Origin: Hyphomicrobiales bacterium | GTDB lineage: Bacteria; Pseudomonadota; Alphaproteobacteria; Rhizobiales; Rhizobiaceae | Length of the DNA: 64,000 nt | Direction of reading: 5' to 3' | Assembly: GCA_900472605.1 (NCBI GenBank) | Contig: UCJD01000029.1 | Location: forward strand, 31,614-95,613 | Shown: positions 17,204 through 27,642 of the stretch, one piece after another | How the letters are laid out: each line of letters starts with the position of its first letter | Position numbering within the stretch: position 1 is the stretch's first letter | The notes under the pieces: generated by a model | Database searches by the model: none | What the model saw: the letters and a program-made list of their open reading frames with translations, nothing else | What the model was told of the DNA's origin: nothing | Made by a program: the position numbers and the translations under genes

Positions 17204-20200
17204 ATGACTTCCATTGTTTCTTCTCTGACCGTCAATCAGATCCGGGCGCTGTCGACGACCGCGATCGCAAATCTTTCATCCGATGACGTGGCGCAGCTCA
17301 CGACAACGCAGATCAAGGCCCTGAGCTCGACGCAGCTTGGCGCTATCGAAACCCAGGACTTCGTTGCTCTGACATCCCAGCAGATGAGCGCCGTAACGGC
17401 GACCGCGCTGGTTGGTCTCAAGCTCGAACAGCTGGCCGTTCTTTCCACGGCGCAGCTCGGCGGTCTCTCGACCACCCAGGTCGCCGCTCTCTCCACCACC
17501 GAAGTTGCAAACCTCAGCTCCGAACTGATCGGCGCTCTCTCGACCGGCCAGGTCGCTGCCCTTACCTCCAAGCAGATCGCTGCCATGGGTACGGAAGACG
17601 TCGCGGCCTTCACGACCGGCCAGATCGCCGTCCTGAAGACCACGCAGGTCGGCGCTCTCAGCTCCGCGCAGATCGCCAATCTCTCCACCGACCAGGTCGC
17701 CGCGCTGACCTCCTCGCAGGCCGCAGCGCTGACTTCGGTTCAGCTCGGCGCCATCTCTTCCGACGGTATCGCGCTGTTCTCGACCGACGAGATCGCAGCC
17801 ATCAGCACGAAGGCTCTTGGCGGCCTCACCACCGATAGCATGGCGGCGCTCACCAGCGACCAGGTTATCGCCCTCAAGACCGGCCAGATCGCCCTGCTCA
17901 GCAGCGCCCAGTTCGGCGCGCTCAGCTCCGAGCAGGTCGGCGTTCTCACAGGCTCGCAGATCGGCGCTCTCGGCTCCAAGCAGCTTGCCTCGCTCTCCAC
18001 CGACGTCATCGCATCGCTCTCCACCGACCAGATCGTCGCGCTGAAGACGACGCAGGTCGCAGCTCTCACCACCGATCAGCTCGCAGCGCTCGACGCCAAC
18101 CAGGTCGGCGCCTTCAGCTCCAGCCAGACCGCAGCGCTTTCTTCCGCGCAGTTCGGCGCGCTCACCACCGAAGACATCGCGACCTTCACCACCGACGAGA
18201 TCGCCGCCATCAGCACCAAGACGCTGGCCGGCCTCTCGACCGCGACGCTCGCGGCCCTCGACACCACCCAGTTCGCAGCCCTGAAGTCCAGCCAGATTGC
18301 CCTGCTGACCACGTCGCAGGTCGCATCGCTGGGTTCCGAAAAGGTCGCTGCGCTGAAGAGCGACCAGGTCGTCGCCCTGACGTCGAAGCAGCTTGCAGCT
18401 CTCACCACCGATGATGTCGCCGCTCTCAGCACCGACAACGTCGCCATCATGAAGACCGCGCAGATCGCGGCTCTGAGCAACGGCCAGATCGCGGCCATGT
18501 CTTCCGAGCAGATTTCGGCGCTCACCGGCGCACAGATCGGCGCAATGAGTTCGTCCGAGCTCGCCGCTCTCTCGACCGACGACATCGCGACCTTCACGAC
18601 CGATGAAATCGCAGCAATCAGCACCAAGGCTCTTTCCGGCCTTTCGACCGACGTGATCGCTTCCCTTAAGAGCGATCAGGCTATCGCCCTCAAGACGAGC
18701 CAGGTTGCGCTGCTCAGCACCGCCCAGATCGCATCGCTCACCACCGACAACGTCGCGCTTCTCACCAGCGACCAGGTCGGCGCCCTGAACTCCAAGCAGA
18801 TCGGCGCACTCAGCGCAGACGAGATCGGCGCGCTCACGACCGACAACGTCGCGATCTTGAAGACCGCGCAGGTCGCGGCCCTCAGCTCGGCGCAGATCAC
18901 CGCGATGTCGTCTGACCAGGTCAAGGCTCTGACCAGCTCTCAGATCGGCGTCCTCAGCTCCGCACAGCTCGGCGCGATATCGACAGATGGTGTCTATTCC
19001 TTCACCACGGATGAAATCGCAGCGATCAGCTCCAAGGCTCTCACGGGTCTGACCACCAACGACGTTGCTGCTCTCAGCAGCGACCAGATCGTTGCGCTGA
19101 AGTCGAGCCAGATCGCCCTCCTGAGCAGCGCTCAGCTCGGTGCCATCTCCACCGACAACATTGCTCTCCTGAAGAGCGACCAGGTCGTCGCCCTGACCTC
19201 CAAGCAGCTCTCCGGCCTCTCCAGCGACGCCGTTGCCGCTCTTTCCACCGACAACGTCGCAGTTTTGAAGACGGCGCAGATCGCCGCCCTGACGACGGCG
19301 CAGATCGGCTTCCTGTCCACCGACCAGGTCAAGGCTCTGACGAGCGGCCAGGTCGGCGCCCTGACGGCCGGCCAGATCGGCGCGATGTCCAGCGACGACA
19401 TCAAGACGTTCACGACCGACGAAGTCGGCGCGATCAGCACGAAGGCCATCGCACAGCTCTCCACCGACAGCCTCGCTGCCCTGGATAGCGATCAGGTCAA
19501 GGCTCTGAAGTCGACCCAGGTCGCGCTTCTGACCACCGCCCAGGTCGCATCGCTTACGACGGACCAGGTCGCAGTTCTCGGCAGCGACCAGGTCGGCGCC
19601 CTGAACTCCAAGCAGATTGCAGCTCTCTCCACGGATGAACTCGCGGCCCTCACGACCGACAACGTCGCCATCCTGAAGACGGCACAGATCGCGGCGCTGA
19701 GCAGCCTGCAGATCGACGCTCTGACATCCGATCAGGTGACCGCTCTGACCAGCACCCAGGTCGGTGTCCTGTCCTCCGGCCAGCTCAGCGCGCTTTCGAG
19801 CGACGATATCCTGAGCTTCAGCACCGATGAAATCGCTGCGATCAGCACGAAGTCGCTTTCGGGCCTCTCCACGAATGCCGTCAACGCTCTCGGCAGCGAC
19901 CAGGTCGTTGCCCTGAAGTCGAGCCAGATCGCTGCGCTGGGCACCATCCAGCTGAACGCGCTGACGACGGACAACATCACCAAGCTGCTGAGCGACCAGA
20001 TCCTGGCGCTGAGCACCAGCCAGCTTGCCTCGCTGTCGACCGATGAGGTTGCCGCGATCTCGACCGATAATGTCGGTATCTTGAAGAGCACGCAGGTTGC
20101 CGCCCTGACGACGGCGCAGATCGACGCCATGTCGACCGATCAGGTCAAGGCACTGACGACCGGTCAGGTCGCGGTTCTGACGGCCAGCCAGATCGGCGCA

Positions 20201-22441
20201 ATGTCGAGCGATGATATCGTGACGTTCTCGACCGACGAAGTCGGCGCGATCAGCACGAAGGCCATCGCACAGCTCTCCACCGACAGCCTTGCTGCGCTCG
20301 ACACGGCTCAGTTCGCCGCTCTGAAGTCGAGCCAGGTCGCGCTGCTCACCACCAGCCAGGTCGCATCGCTTTCGACCGACAAGATGGCCGCCATCGGCAG
20401 TGACCAGCTTGGCGCCATGAGCTCCAGGCAGATCGCGGCCCTGACCACGGATGACATCGCTGTCCTCTCCACCGATAACGTCGCCCTGCTGAAGACCGGC
20501 CAGATCGCGGCCCTGACCACGGACCAGCTGAACGCGCTGACATCCGATCAGGTCACCGCGCTGACCGCCACTCAGATCGGTTCGATGTCCTCGGGCCAGC
20601 TCGCGGTCATGACCACCGACGACATCACGTCGTTCTCGACCGATGAAATCGCGGCGATCAGCACGAAGGCGCTTGCCGGTCTGAGCACCGCCGACGTCAA
20701 CGCGCTCAGCAGCGATCAGGTCAAGGCGCTTACGTCGAGCCAGATCGCTCTGCTCAGCACGGCTCAGGTTGCCGCGCTGACGACCGACAACGTCGCGCTT
20801 CTATCCAGCGATCAGGTCGGCGCACTGAAGTCGAACCAGATCGCGGCACTGTCCACGGACGAGGTCGCGGCTCTCAGCACCGACAACATCGCCCTGCTGT
20901 CGTCGGGCCAGGTTTCCGCTCTGAACAACACGCAGATCGGCGCCATGTCCTCCGACCAGATCAAGGCTCTGACCAGCGCTCAGGTGGGTGTCCTCACGGC
21001 AGACGAGTTCGCCGCAATGTCCACCGATGACATCGCGACCTTCTCGACCGACGAAATCGCGGCGATCAACACCAAGATCATCGCGGCTCTGTCGACCGAC
21101 ACGCTCGAAGCACTGGGCACGGATCAGTTCGCTGCACTGACCACCGGCCAGGTGGCACTGCTGAGCACCTCGCAGATCGCGTCGCTGACGACCGACAAGG
21201 CAGGTGCGCTCAGCAGCGACCAGATCGGCGCTCTGACCGCGAAGCAGATCGCGGCAATCAGCACGGCTGACGTAGCGGTTCTGTCCACCGACAACGTGGC
21301 GCTGCTGAAGACCGCCCAGGTCGCAGCCCTCACGACCGCGCAGATCACGGCGATGTCGTCCGATCAGATCAAGGCTCTGACCAGCGATCAGATCGGTGTG
21401 CTCTCGTCGGCCCAGCTCGGCGTGATGTCGACCGATGGTGTCTCGGCCTTCTCGACAGACGAGATTGCCGCGATCAGCACCAAGGCGCTGACCGGTCTCA
21501 CCACCGACGACATCAAGGTGCTGAGCAGCGATCAGGTCAAGGCTCTGAAGACCGGCCAGATTGCCCTGCTGACGACCAGCCAGCTCGGTGCGATCACGAC
21601 CGACAACATCGCTCTGCTGTCGTCCGATCAGGTCGGCGCGCTGACGTCGCTCCAGGTCAAGGGTCTGACCACGGACGAAGTCGCGGCTCTGACCACCGAC
21701 AACGTCGCCGTGCTCAAGACGGGCCAGGTCGCATCCTTGACCACGGACCAGATCACCGCCATGACGTCGGATCAGGTCAAGGCACTGACGAGCGGTCAGG
21801 TCGCGGTTCTCACCGCCGCCCAGATCGGCGCCATGGACACGGACGACATCTCTTCGTTCTCCACCGACGAGATTGCGGCCATCAGCACCAAGGCTATCGT
21901 TGAACTCTCCTCGGCCAGCATCGAGGCAATGAGCACCGATCAGTTCAAGGCTCTGACGACGAACCAGATCGCGCTTCTGACCACCAGCCAGATCGCCTCG
22001 CTGTCGACCGACAAGATGGTCGCCATGAGCTCCGATCAGCTCGGTGTGCTGACTGCCAAGCAGGTTGCGGCGCTCAGCACCGACGATGTCGCGGTCCTGA
22101 CCACGGATCAGGTCGCTGGCCTGAAGACCGGCCAGGTGGCTTCGCTGACGACGGCCCAGATCGATGCGATGACCTCTACGCAGGTTCAAGCCTTCACGAG
22201 CAGCCAGATTGCGGTGATGAGCTCGGCGGAGATCGGCGCAATGTCCAGCGAGGATATCGCGACCTTCTCGACCGACGAAATCGCGGCGATCAGCAACAAG
22301 GCTCTGGCCGGACTTGCTACCGAAGACATCGCGGCCATGAACAGCGACCAGCTGGTTGCCTTCACCTCGACCCAGGTCCCGGCCCTGAACGATGACCAGG
22401 TCAACGCGATCATCGCAGCCTACGCAGCGCTGAACCCGTAA
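17204..22441 (+). CDS. Giant octapeptide-repeat protein (1745 aa)
   Basis: Family not recognised. From residue 8 to 1743 the protein is 217 consecutive octapeptides with the pattern L-[ST]-[ST]-x-[QDE]-[VIL]-[AG]-[AS], without any slip in register. The octads form super-repeats of 17 (136 residues). Octad 1 reads 'F[ST]TDE[IV]', octad 2 'ISTKAL', and lysines recur in octads 5, 9 and 12. Ser and Thr occupy two of every eight positions. There is no Cys, Trp or His that I can find, and hardly any Arg or Pro. No Sec signal peptide, membrane anchor, LPXTG or RTX nonapeptide is visible. The regular pattern suggests an elongated solenoid. A glycosyltransferase of the O-GlcNAc type is encoded next, so a glycosylated extracellular or surface fibre is my working hypothesis. 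Start ATG 17204 follows GAGGGG. Confidence 0.9.
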   Translation: MTSIVSSLTVNQIRALSTTAIANLSSDDVAQLTTTQIKALSSTQLGAIETQDFVALTSQQMSAVTATALVGLKLEQLAVLSTAQLGGLSTTQVAALSTTEVANLSSELIGALSTGQVAALTSKQIAAMGTEDVAAFTTGQIAVLKTTQVGALSSAQIANLSTDQVAALTSSQAAALTSVQLGAISSDGIALFSTDEIAAISTKALGGLTTDSMAALTSDQVIALKTGQIALLSSAQFGALSSEQVGVLTGSQIGALGSKQLASLSTDVIASLSTDQIVALKTTQVAALTTDQLAALDANQVGAFSSSQTAALSSAQFGALTTEDIATFTTDEIAAISTKTLAGLSTATLAALDTTQFAALKSSQIALLTTSQVASLGSEKVAALKSDQVVALTSKQLAALTTDDVAALSTDNVAIMKTAQIAALSNGQIAAMSSEQISALTGAQIGAMSSSELAALSTDDIATFTTDEIAAISTKALSGLSTDVIASLKSDQAIALKTSQVALLSTAQIASLTTDNVALLTSDQVGALNSKQIGALSADEIGALTTDNVAILKTAQVAALSSAQITAMSSDQVKALTSSQIGVLSSAQLGAISTDGVYSFTTDEIAAISSKALTGLTTNDVAALSSDQIVALKSSQIALLSSAQLGAISTDNIALLKSDQVVALTSKQLSGLSSDAVAALSTDNVAVLKTAQIAALTTAQIGFLSTDQVKALTSGQVGALTAGQIGAMSSDDIKTFTTDEVGAISTKAIAQLSTDSLAALDSDQVKALKSTQVALLTTAQVASLTTDQVAVLGSDQVGALNSKQIAALSTDELAALTTDNVAILKTAQIAALSSLQIDALTSDQVTALTSTQVGVLSSGQLSALSSDDILSFSTDEIAAISTKSLSGLSTNAVNALGSDQVVALKSSQIAALGTIQLNALTTDNITKLLSDQILALSTSQLASLSTDEVAAISTDNVGILKSTQVAALTTAQIDAMSTDQVKALTTGQVAVLTASQIGAMSSDDIVTFSTDEVGAISTKAIAQLSTDSLAALDTAQFAALKSSQVALLTTSQVASLSTDKMAAIGSDQLGAMSSRQIAALTTDDIAVLSTDNVALLKTGQIAALTTDQLNALTSDQVTALTATQIGSMSSGQLAVMTTDDITSFSTDEIAAISTKALAGLSTADVNALSSDQVKALTSSQIALLSTAQVAALTTDNVALLSSDQVGALKSNQIAALSTDEVAALSTDNIALLSSGQVSALNNTQIGAMSSDQIKALTSAQVGVLTADEFAAMSTDDIATFSTDEIAAINTKIIAALSTDTLEALGTDQFAALTTGQVALLSTSQIASLTTDKAGALSSDQIGALTAKQIAAISTADVAVLSTDNVALLKTAQVAALTTAQITAMSSDQIKALTSDQIGVLSSAQLGVMSTDGVSAFSTDEIAAISTKALTGLTTDDIKVLSSDQVKALKTGQIALLTTSQLGAITTDNIALLSSDQVGALTSLQVKGLTTDEVAALTTDNVAVLKTGQVASLTTDQITAMTSDQVKALTSGQVAVLTAAQIGAMDTDDISSFSTDEIAAISTKAIVELSSASIEAMSTDQFKALTTNQIALLTTSQIASLSTDKMVAMSSDQLGVLTAKQVAALSTDDVAVLTTDQVAGLKTGQVASLTTAQIDAMTSTQVQAFTSSQIAVMSSAEIGAMSSEDIATFSTDEIAAISNKALAGLATEDIAAMNSDQLVAFTSTQVPALNDDQVNAIIAAYAALNP
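17369..22438 (+). repeat. Tandem 408-bp super-repeat array with 24-bp sub-repeats
   Basis: The codon for the block-leading Phe falls at 17777, 18185, 18593, 19001, 19409, 19817, 20225, 20633, 21041, 21449, 21857 and 22265, every interval being exactly 408 bp. This gives eleven complete canonical blocks (17777-22264), a truncated twelfth (22265-22438) and a diverged leading block (17369-17776) in the same register. Each block contains 17 units of 24 bp. The copies differ by many substitutions but by no visible insertion or deletion. Confidence 0.95.
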
Positions 22442-22465
22442 GCCGGAACCAAACCGAAATAAGAA

Positions 22466-22500
22466 CGCCGCCCGATCATCTCGGGCGGCGTTTTTCGTTT
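22466..22500 (+). terminator. Strong intrinsic terminator after the repeat-protein gene
   Basis: A perfect 10-bp stem (CGCCGCCCGA/TCGGGCGGCG) with a 5-nt loop is followed by TTTTTCGTTT. It begins 25 bp after the stop codon and separates the repeat gene from the GT41 gene. Confidence 0.93.
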
Positions 22501-22657
22501 CGGGAGGGTGACCGAACAGCCTTGCCAGCAGGCGTTCCACGCCTTGTTGACGGTCATTCAGCCAGCCCGACGCAAGGTCTATCCGATAGCAAGAAGCCCG
22601 ACGCTTTCGTGCGTCTGTTGACACCCGGCCATCCGGCCGCCTTGCCGTAGGACGTCC

Positions 22658-24703
22658 ATGAACGCGAACACCGCAATTGCATCGAGCCAAGTCTCTCCAA
22701 TCACGAATGTTTTGGAGCAGGCACGTCATCAACGCCTGTCGCTCGGCGACCTGATCGCCATTGCGGAAGGTCTTGCGAATGCCGACCAACGGCCGCAGGC
22801 AGCGGAGCTCTACAAGACGTGGATCGCGTTCAACGACAACAATCCGCTGCTGCATCTTGCCTATTTCAACTATTCCGTGGTGTCGCGTCAGGCTGGCGAC
22901 ATGGCCGGTGCGATCAGCGCGCTGCGTGCCTGCCTGAAGATCGATCCGCGTTTCGGCCCGGCTCATATCAATCTCGGCCGGGCGCTCGAGGATTGCGGTC
23001 TCGGCCACCAGGCCGTCGAGCAGTGGCGCGCCTACGTCGAGACGACCGCCGACATCACCAGCGAGCGCATCGAGCATCGTTTGATGACGCTGCAGCATAT
23101 CGGCCGCGTGCTTGAAGGCGGCAACGTGCTGGAAGCTGCGGAAACCACGCTGTGGCAGGCGATCGAGCTGCAGCCGAACCGGCCGGAAGCCGGCCAGCAC
23201 TGGACGTCGCTGCGGCAGCGGCAGTGCAAGTGGCCGATCCTGACGCCGTCGATTCATGTCAGCGCGCGCCAGCTGCTCGACGCGATGTCGACGCTGACGC
23301 TCTCCTGCTATGCCGACGATCCCCTCTACCAGCTGGCCAAGGCCTATCGCTACAACAAGACGCTCGTCGGTCGCCCGAACCTTTCGGCATTCCCGCGCAA
23401 GCCCGCGCGCATGAAGACCGGCACCGGCCAACGCCTGCGCGTCGGCTATGTGTCGTCGGATCTGCGCGATCACGCCGTGGGCTTCGCGCTCAGCGAAGTG
23501 CTGGAACTGCACGACAAGACGACAGTCGAGATCTTCGGCTATTATTGCGGCGAGCCGCGCACCAATGACGCGACGCAGGAGCGCATCAAGGCTGCCGTCG
23601 ATGGCTGGCGCGATATCAGCGCGCTCAGCGACACCGATGCCGCCAATCTCATCCGCAACGACCAGATCGATATCCTGATCGACGTCAACGGCTATACCAA
23701 ACATGCCCGCACGAAGCTGTTCGCGTATCGTCCGGCACCCGTGATCGTCAATTTCTGCGGCTATCCCGGTTCGATGGGCAGCCCGGTGCACCAGTACATG
23801 ATCGCCGACGAGACGATCGTGCCGGTCGAAAACGAGATCTATTACACCGAGAAGGTTCTGCGGATCGCCTGCAACCAGCCGATCGACCGCAAGCGCCAGA
23901 TCGCCGCGCAGCCGACGCGCACGCAGGCGGGCCTGCCCGAAGATGCCTTCGTCTTCGCCTGCTTCAACGGCATGCAGAAGATCAGCGAGCCGTGCTTCGC
24001 GCGCTGGATGACGATCCTGGCTGCGACGCCTGGCAGCGTGCTCTGGCTGCTCGCGGCCGACGATGCCGTGAACGACCGCTTGGTTCAGGCTGCCGTGAAG
24101 GCCGGCATCGCCGCCGAGCGCATCATCTTCGCGCCGAAGGCACCGAATGCGCATCACCTGGCGCGCATCGGGCTGGCTGACCTCTTCCTCGATACGTTCC
24201 CCTATGGCGCGCATTCGACCGCTGGAGACGCCATCACCATGGGTCTGCCGGTGCTCACCGTTCCGGGCAAGAGCTTCGCATCGCGCTTCTGCAACAGCAT
24301 CGTGGCTGCTGCCGGCGTGCCGGAACTCGCCTGCAGCGGGCCGGACGATTACGTCGCGCGGGCGATCGGCTTCGCCAAGGACCGCGCGAGCCTGGCCGCC
24401 ATCCGCCAATCCCTGAAGGACAAGCGCGAAGGCAGCGCGCTGCGCGATATTCCGGGTCTCGCTCGCCGCCTGGAGCAATTGTTCTGGCAGATGCAGGGCG
24501 AAGCCGAGCGCGGCGAGACGCCGACGCCTGATCTCAGCAACCTCGACGCCTATTACGAGATCGGCGCCGAGCTCGTGCAGACGCTCGGTGAGTTCGAGGA
24601 TGATGCGAGCTATCGCCGCCACTATCGCGAGAAGCTGGCGCAGTGGAACGACTACGCGCCGCTCGCTATCGATACGCGCCTGTGGACGGAGCCGACCGCT
24701 TAA
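22658..24703 (+). CDS. TPR-containing GT41 glycosyltransferase (O-GlcNAc transferase/SPINDLY-like)
   Basis: A 681-residue cytoplasmic enzyme. Residues about 35-200 hold TPR-like helical pairs ('PAHINLGRALEDCGL', 'AIELQPNRPEAGQHW'). The catalytic half (about 255-640) shows the OGT family blocks: 'VGYVSSDLRDHAVGFALSE' with the conserved histidine, 'FNGMQKISEPCF' with the UDP-contacting lysine, and 'DLFLDTFPYGAHSTAGDA' with 'MGLPVLTVPG'. GT41 enzymes add GlcNAc or fucose to Ser/Thr of proteins, and the TPR part selects the target. The neighbouring Ser/Thr-rich repeat protein is the obvious candidate substrate, but the two genes are split by a terminator. Alternatives are flagellin or another envelope protein. 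Confidence 0.88.
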   Translation: MNANTAIASSQVSPITNVLEQARHQRLSLGDLIAIAEGLANADQRPQAAELYKTWIAFNDNNPLLHLAYFNYSVVSRQAGDMAGAISALRACLKIDPRFGPAHINLGRALEDCGLGHQAVEQWRAYVETTADITSERIEHRLMTLQHIGRVLEGGNVLEAAETTLWQAIELQPNRPEAGQHWTSLRQRQCKWPILTPSIHVSARQLLDAMSTLTLSCYADDPLYQLAKAYRYNKTLVGRPNLSAFPRKPARMKTGTGQRLRVGYVSSDLRDHAVGFALSEVLELHDKTTVEIFGYYCGEPRTNDATQERIKAAVDGWRDISALSDTDAANLIRNDQIDILIDVNGYTKHARTKLFAYRPAPVIVNFCGYPGSMGSPVHQYMIADETIVPVENEIYYTEKVLRIACNQPIDRKRQIAAQPTRTQAGLPEDAFVFACFNGMQKISEPCFARWMTILAATPGSVLWLLAADDAVNDRLVQAAVKAGIAAERIIFAPKAPNAHHLARIGLADLFLDTFPYGAHSTAGDAITMGLPVLTVPGKSFASRFCNSIVAAAGVPELACSGPDDYVARAIGFAKDRASLAAIRQSLKDKREGSALRDIPGLARRLEQLFWQMQGEAERGETPTPDLSNLDAYYEIGAELVQTLGEFEDDASYRRHYREKLAQWNDYAPLAIDTRLWTEPTA

Positions 24704-24784
24704 CGGCGGGCCATCGCTTAAGGGGTTTCGATGCCGGCCTGGCCGGCCCACTTGCCGCAAGGCCGCAGGGAACGGGTGCTTTAG

Positions 24785-25945
<1,161 letters not shown>

Positions 25946-25977
25946 CCGCGTATCGCTCTTCGCTTCGGTTGTTTTCA

Positions 25978-26009
25978 AGGCGCTGGCTGTGAGGCCGGCG
26001 CTTTTTTCG
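25978..26009 (+). terminator. Intrinsic terminator after glf
   Basis: An 8-bp stem (GCGCTGGC with GCCGGCGC, one G-U pair) is followed by six T residues. Confidence 0.85.
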
Positions 26010-26095
26010 TTTTCGGCATCCTGTGTGTAACAAAACCGCCGTCCCGCTCGTAGATGCTTTCAGACAACGCGAACGCCACTTGAGGAGACCTGGAG

Positions 26096-26596
26096 ATGCT
26101 GAACAGACGTCGCCTACTTTTGAGCGCAGGCCTTGCCGCGATCGGCCTGCCGCTTGTGCTTGGGCGCTCGAAGAGCGCTGCCGCCGAAACCTTTGCCGTC
26201 AATCACAGCGATGCCGAATGGCGCAACATGCTGACGGCGGATCAGTATGATGTTCTGCGCCACGAGGGGACCGAGCGACCCTTCACCAGCGCGCTGCTGC
26301 ACGAGGAGCGCAAGGGCAATTTCGCCTGCGCGGGCTGCGAGCAGGATGCGTTCTCCTCGGCAACCAAGTTCGACAGCGGCACCGGGTGGCCGAGCTTCTG
26401 GGCGCCACTCGACAGGCAGGTCGTCGGCACCACGCGCGACACGCAGTTCGGCATGGTGCGCGAGGCGGTGCATTGCAGCCGCTGCGGCGGCCATCTCGGC
26501 CATGTGTTCGACGACGGACCGAAGCCGACCGGTCTGCGTTATTGCCTCAATGGCGTTGCCTTGACCTTCCATCCGGCTGAGAGGAAAGCATCATGA
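26096..26596 (+). CDS. msrB: Exported peptide-methionine (R)-S-oxide reductase
   Basis: A 166-residue MsrB that repairs the R-epimer of oxidised methionine. The N-terminus 'NRRRLLLSAGLAAIGLP' looks like a twin-arginine or Sec signal ending near residue 35, so the enzyme is probably periplasmic. Zinc ligands are in 'CAGC' (near 77-80) and 'CSRC' (near 126-129). The catalytic cysteine is in 'RYCLNG' near the end, and 'DSGTGWPSFW' forms the substrate pocket. Its stop overlaps the ATG of msrA, so the two reductases are made together. Confidence 0.9.
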   Translation: MLNRRRLLLSAGLAAIGLPLVLGRSKSAAAETFAVNHSDAEWRNMLTADQYDVLRHEGTERPFTSALLHEERKGNFACAGCEQDAFSSATKFDSGTGWPSFWAPLDRQVVGTTRDTQFGMVREAVHCSRCGGHLGHVFDDGPKPTGLRYCLNGVALTFHPAERKAS

Positions 26597-27324
26597 ACAG
26601 TTACAGACTATCCAGAACGCCGCGTCCGATCCGCGCCATCGCTTTCGGTGTCGCCATCGCGCTGGCGGGTGGGGTGGCGTTGCAGCTCACGCCATCCATG
26701 GCGAAGGAAGTGCATGTCATCCCGCCGCCCGCTGTCGACGAACCGGCGGCAAGCGGCCGCGAAACGGCGACCTTCGCCGGGGGATGTTTCTGGGGCGTGC
26801 AGGGTGTGTTCCAGCACGTCAAGGGCGTGATCAGCGCGACGTCGGGCTATGCCGGCGGGGCGAAGGGCACGGCGCAGTACGAGACCGTCAGCGGCGGCGA
26901 TACCGGCCATGCCGAGTCCGTCAAGGTGGTGTTCGACCCGAAGACGGTCAGCTACGGCCGGTTGCTGCAGATCTATTTCTCGGTCGCGCACGACCCGACG
27001 CAGCTGAACCGGCAGGGACCGGATACCGGCACGCAGTATCGCTCGGCGATCTTCCCCGGGAATGACGAACAGGCCAAGGTGGCGAAGGCCTATATAGAGC
27101 AGCTCGACCATGCCAAGGTTTTCGACGGTGCGATCGTGACGAAGATCGAGCCGGGCAAGAGTTTCTATGCCGCGGAGGGGTATCATCAGGACTTCCTGAC
27201 GAACAATCCAACCTACCCCTACATCGTCATCAACGACCTACCGAAGGTCGCCGCGCTGAAGCAGCTATTCCCTGGGGATTATGGCGAGAAGCCGGTGCTG
27301 GTGGCGGCCTCCGGGTCCAACTGA
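26593..27324 (+). CDS. msrA: Exported peptide-methionine (S)-S-oxide reductase
   Basis: A 243-residue MsrA, longer than cytoplasmic forms because of an N-terminal signal-like segment (residues 14-36, ending TPSMA). The catalytic motif 'GGCFWG' is near residues 61-66, followed by 'SGYAGGAKGTAQYETVSGG' typical of the family. It reduces the S-epimer of methionine sulfoxide. Together with the upstream msrB it would repair oxidised proteins in the periplasm. The reducing partner is not encoded here. A terminator lies 25 bp after the stop. Confidence 0.9.
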   Translation: MNSYRLSRTPRPIRAIAFGVAIALAGGVALQLTPSMAKEVHVIPPPAVDEPAASGRETATFAGGCFWGVQGVFQHVKGVISATSGYAGGAKGTAQYETVSGGDTGHAESVKVVFDPKTVSYGRLLQIYFSVAHDPTQLNRQGPDTGTQYRSAIFPGNDEQAKVAKAYIEQLDHAKVFDGAIVTKIEPGKSFYAAEGYHQDFLTNNPTYPYIVINDLPKVAALKQLFPGDYGEKPVLVAASGSN

Positions 27325-27348
27325 ACATCGCCTCAATCAAGCAGCAAG

Positions 27349-27377
27349 CGCCCGCCCGGTTTCGAGCGGGCGTTTTT
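27349..27377 (+). terminator. Intrinsic terminator after msrA
   Basis: The stem CGCCCGC/GCGGGCG with a 10-nt loop is followed by TTTTT. Confidence 0.88.
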
Positions 27378-27642
27378 CTTTGTATCGATCGATCTTATCA
27401 CCTCATTATACCTGAGTGAAAAATTCCACAAATATCGCGATTTATGCGGAAAATATCGCGCCGCAGTTTGAACATGTGCAAAATAATTCTCAATTATGGC
27501 GCAAATCGAACGGGTTTAAGCGCCCCAGTCCTTGTCACTCGGCTCCGGCGGGCGTACGGCGCTAGCGTCAAATTGCCCTGCGCTGAATTGACGCTTCAGC
27601 AACACTCGGTGGCTGCCTCCCACAGCCACAAAGGAGCCAATC
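27378..27642. promoter_or_regulatory. AT-rich promoter region of the gluconate dehydrogenase operon
   Basis: An AT-rich stretch containing two copies of AATATCGCG at 27431-27439 and 27452-27460, 21 bp apart (about two helical turns), a plausible operator for a dimeric regulator. No gene is convincing here. An AAGGAG ribosome site precedes the gene at 27643. Confidence 0.4.

Noticed and set aside
17204..22441. Possible CRISPR or noncoding tandem repeat
   Set aside because: The 24-bp period is in phase with codons, copies vary by synonymous and conservative changes, and the frame is open throughout, so it is a coding repeat.
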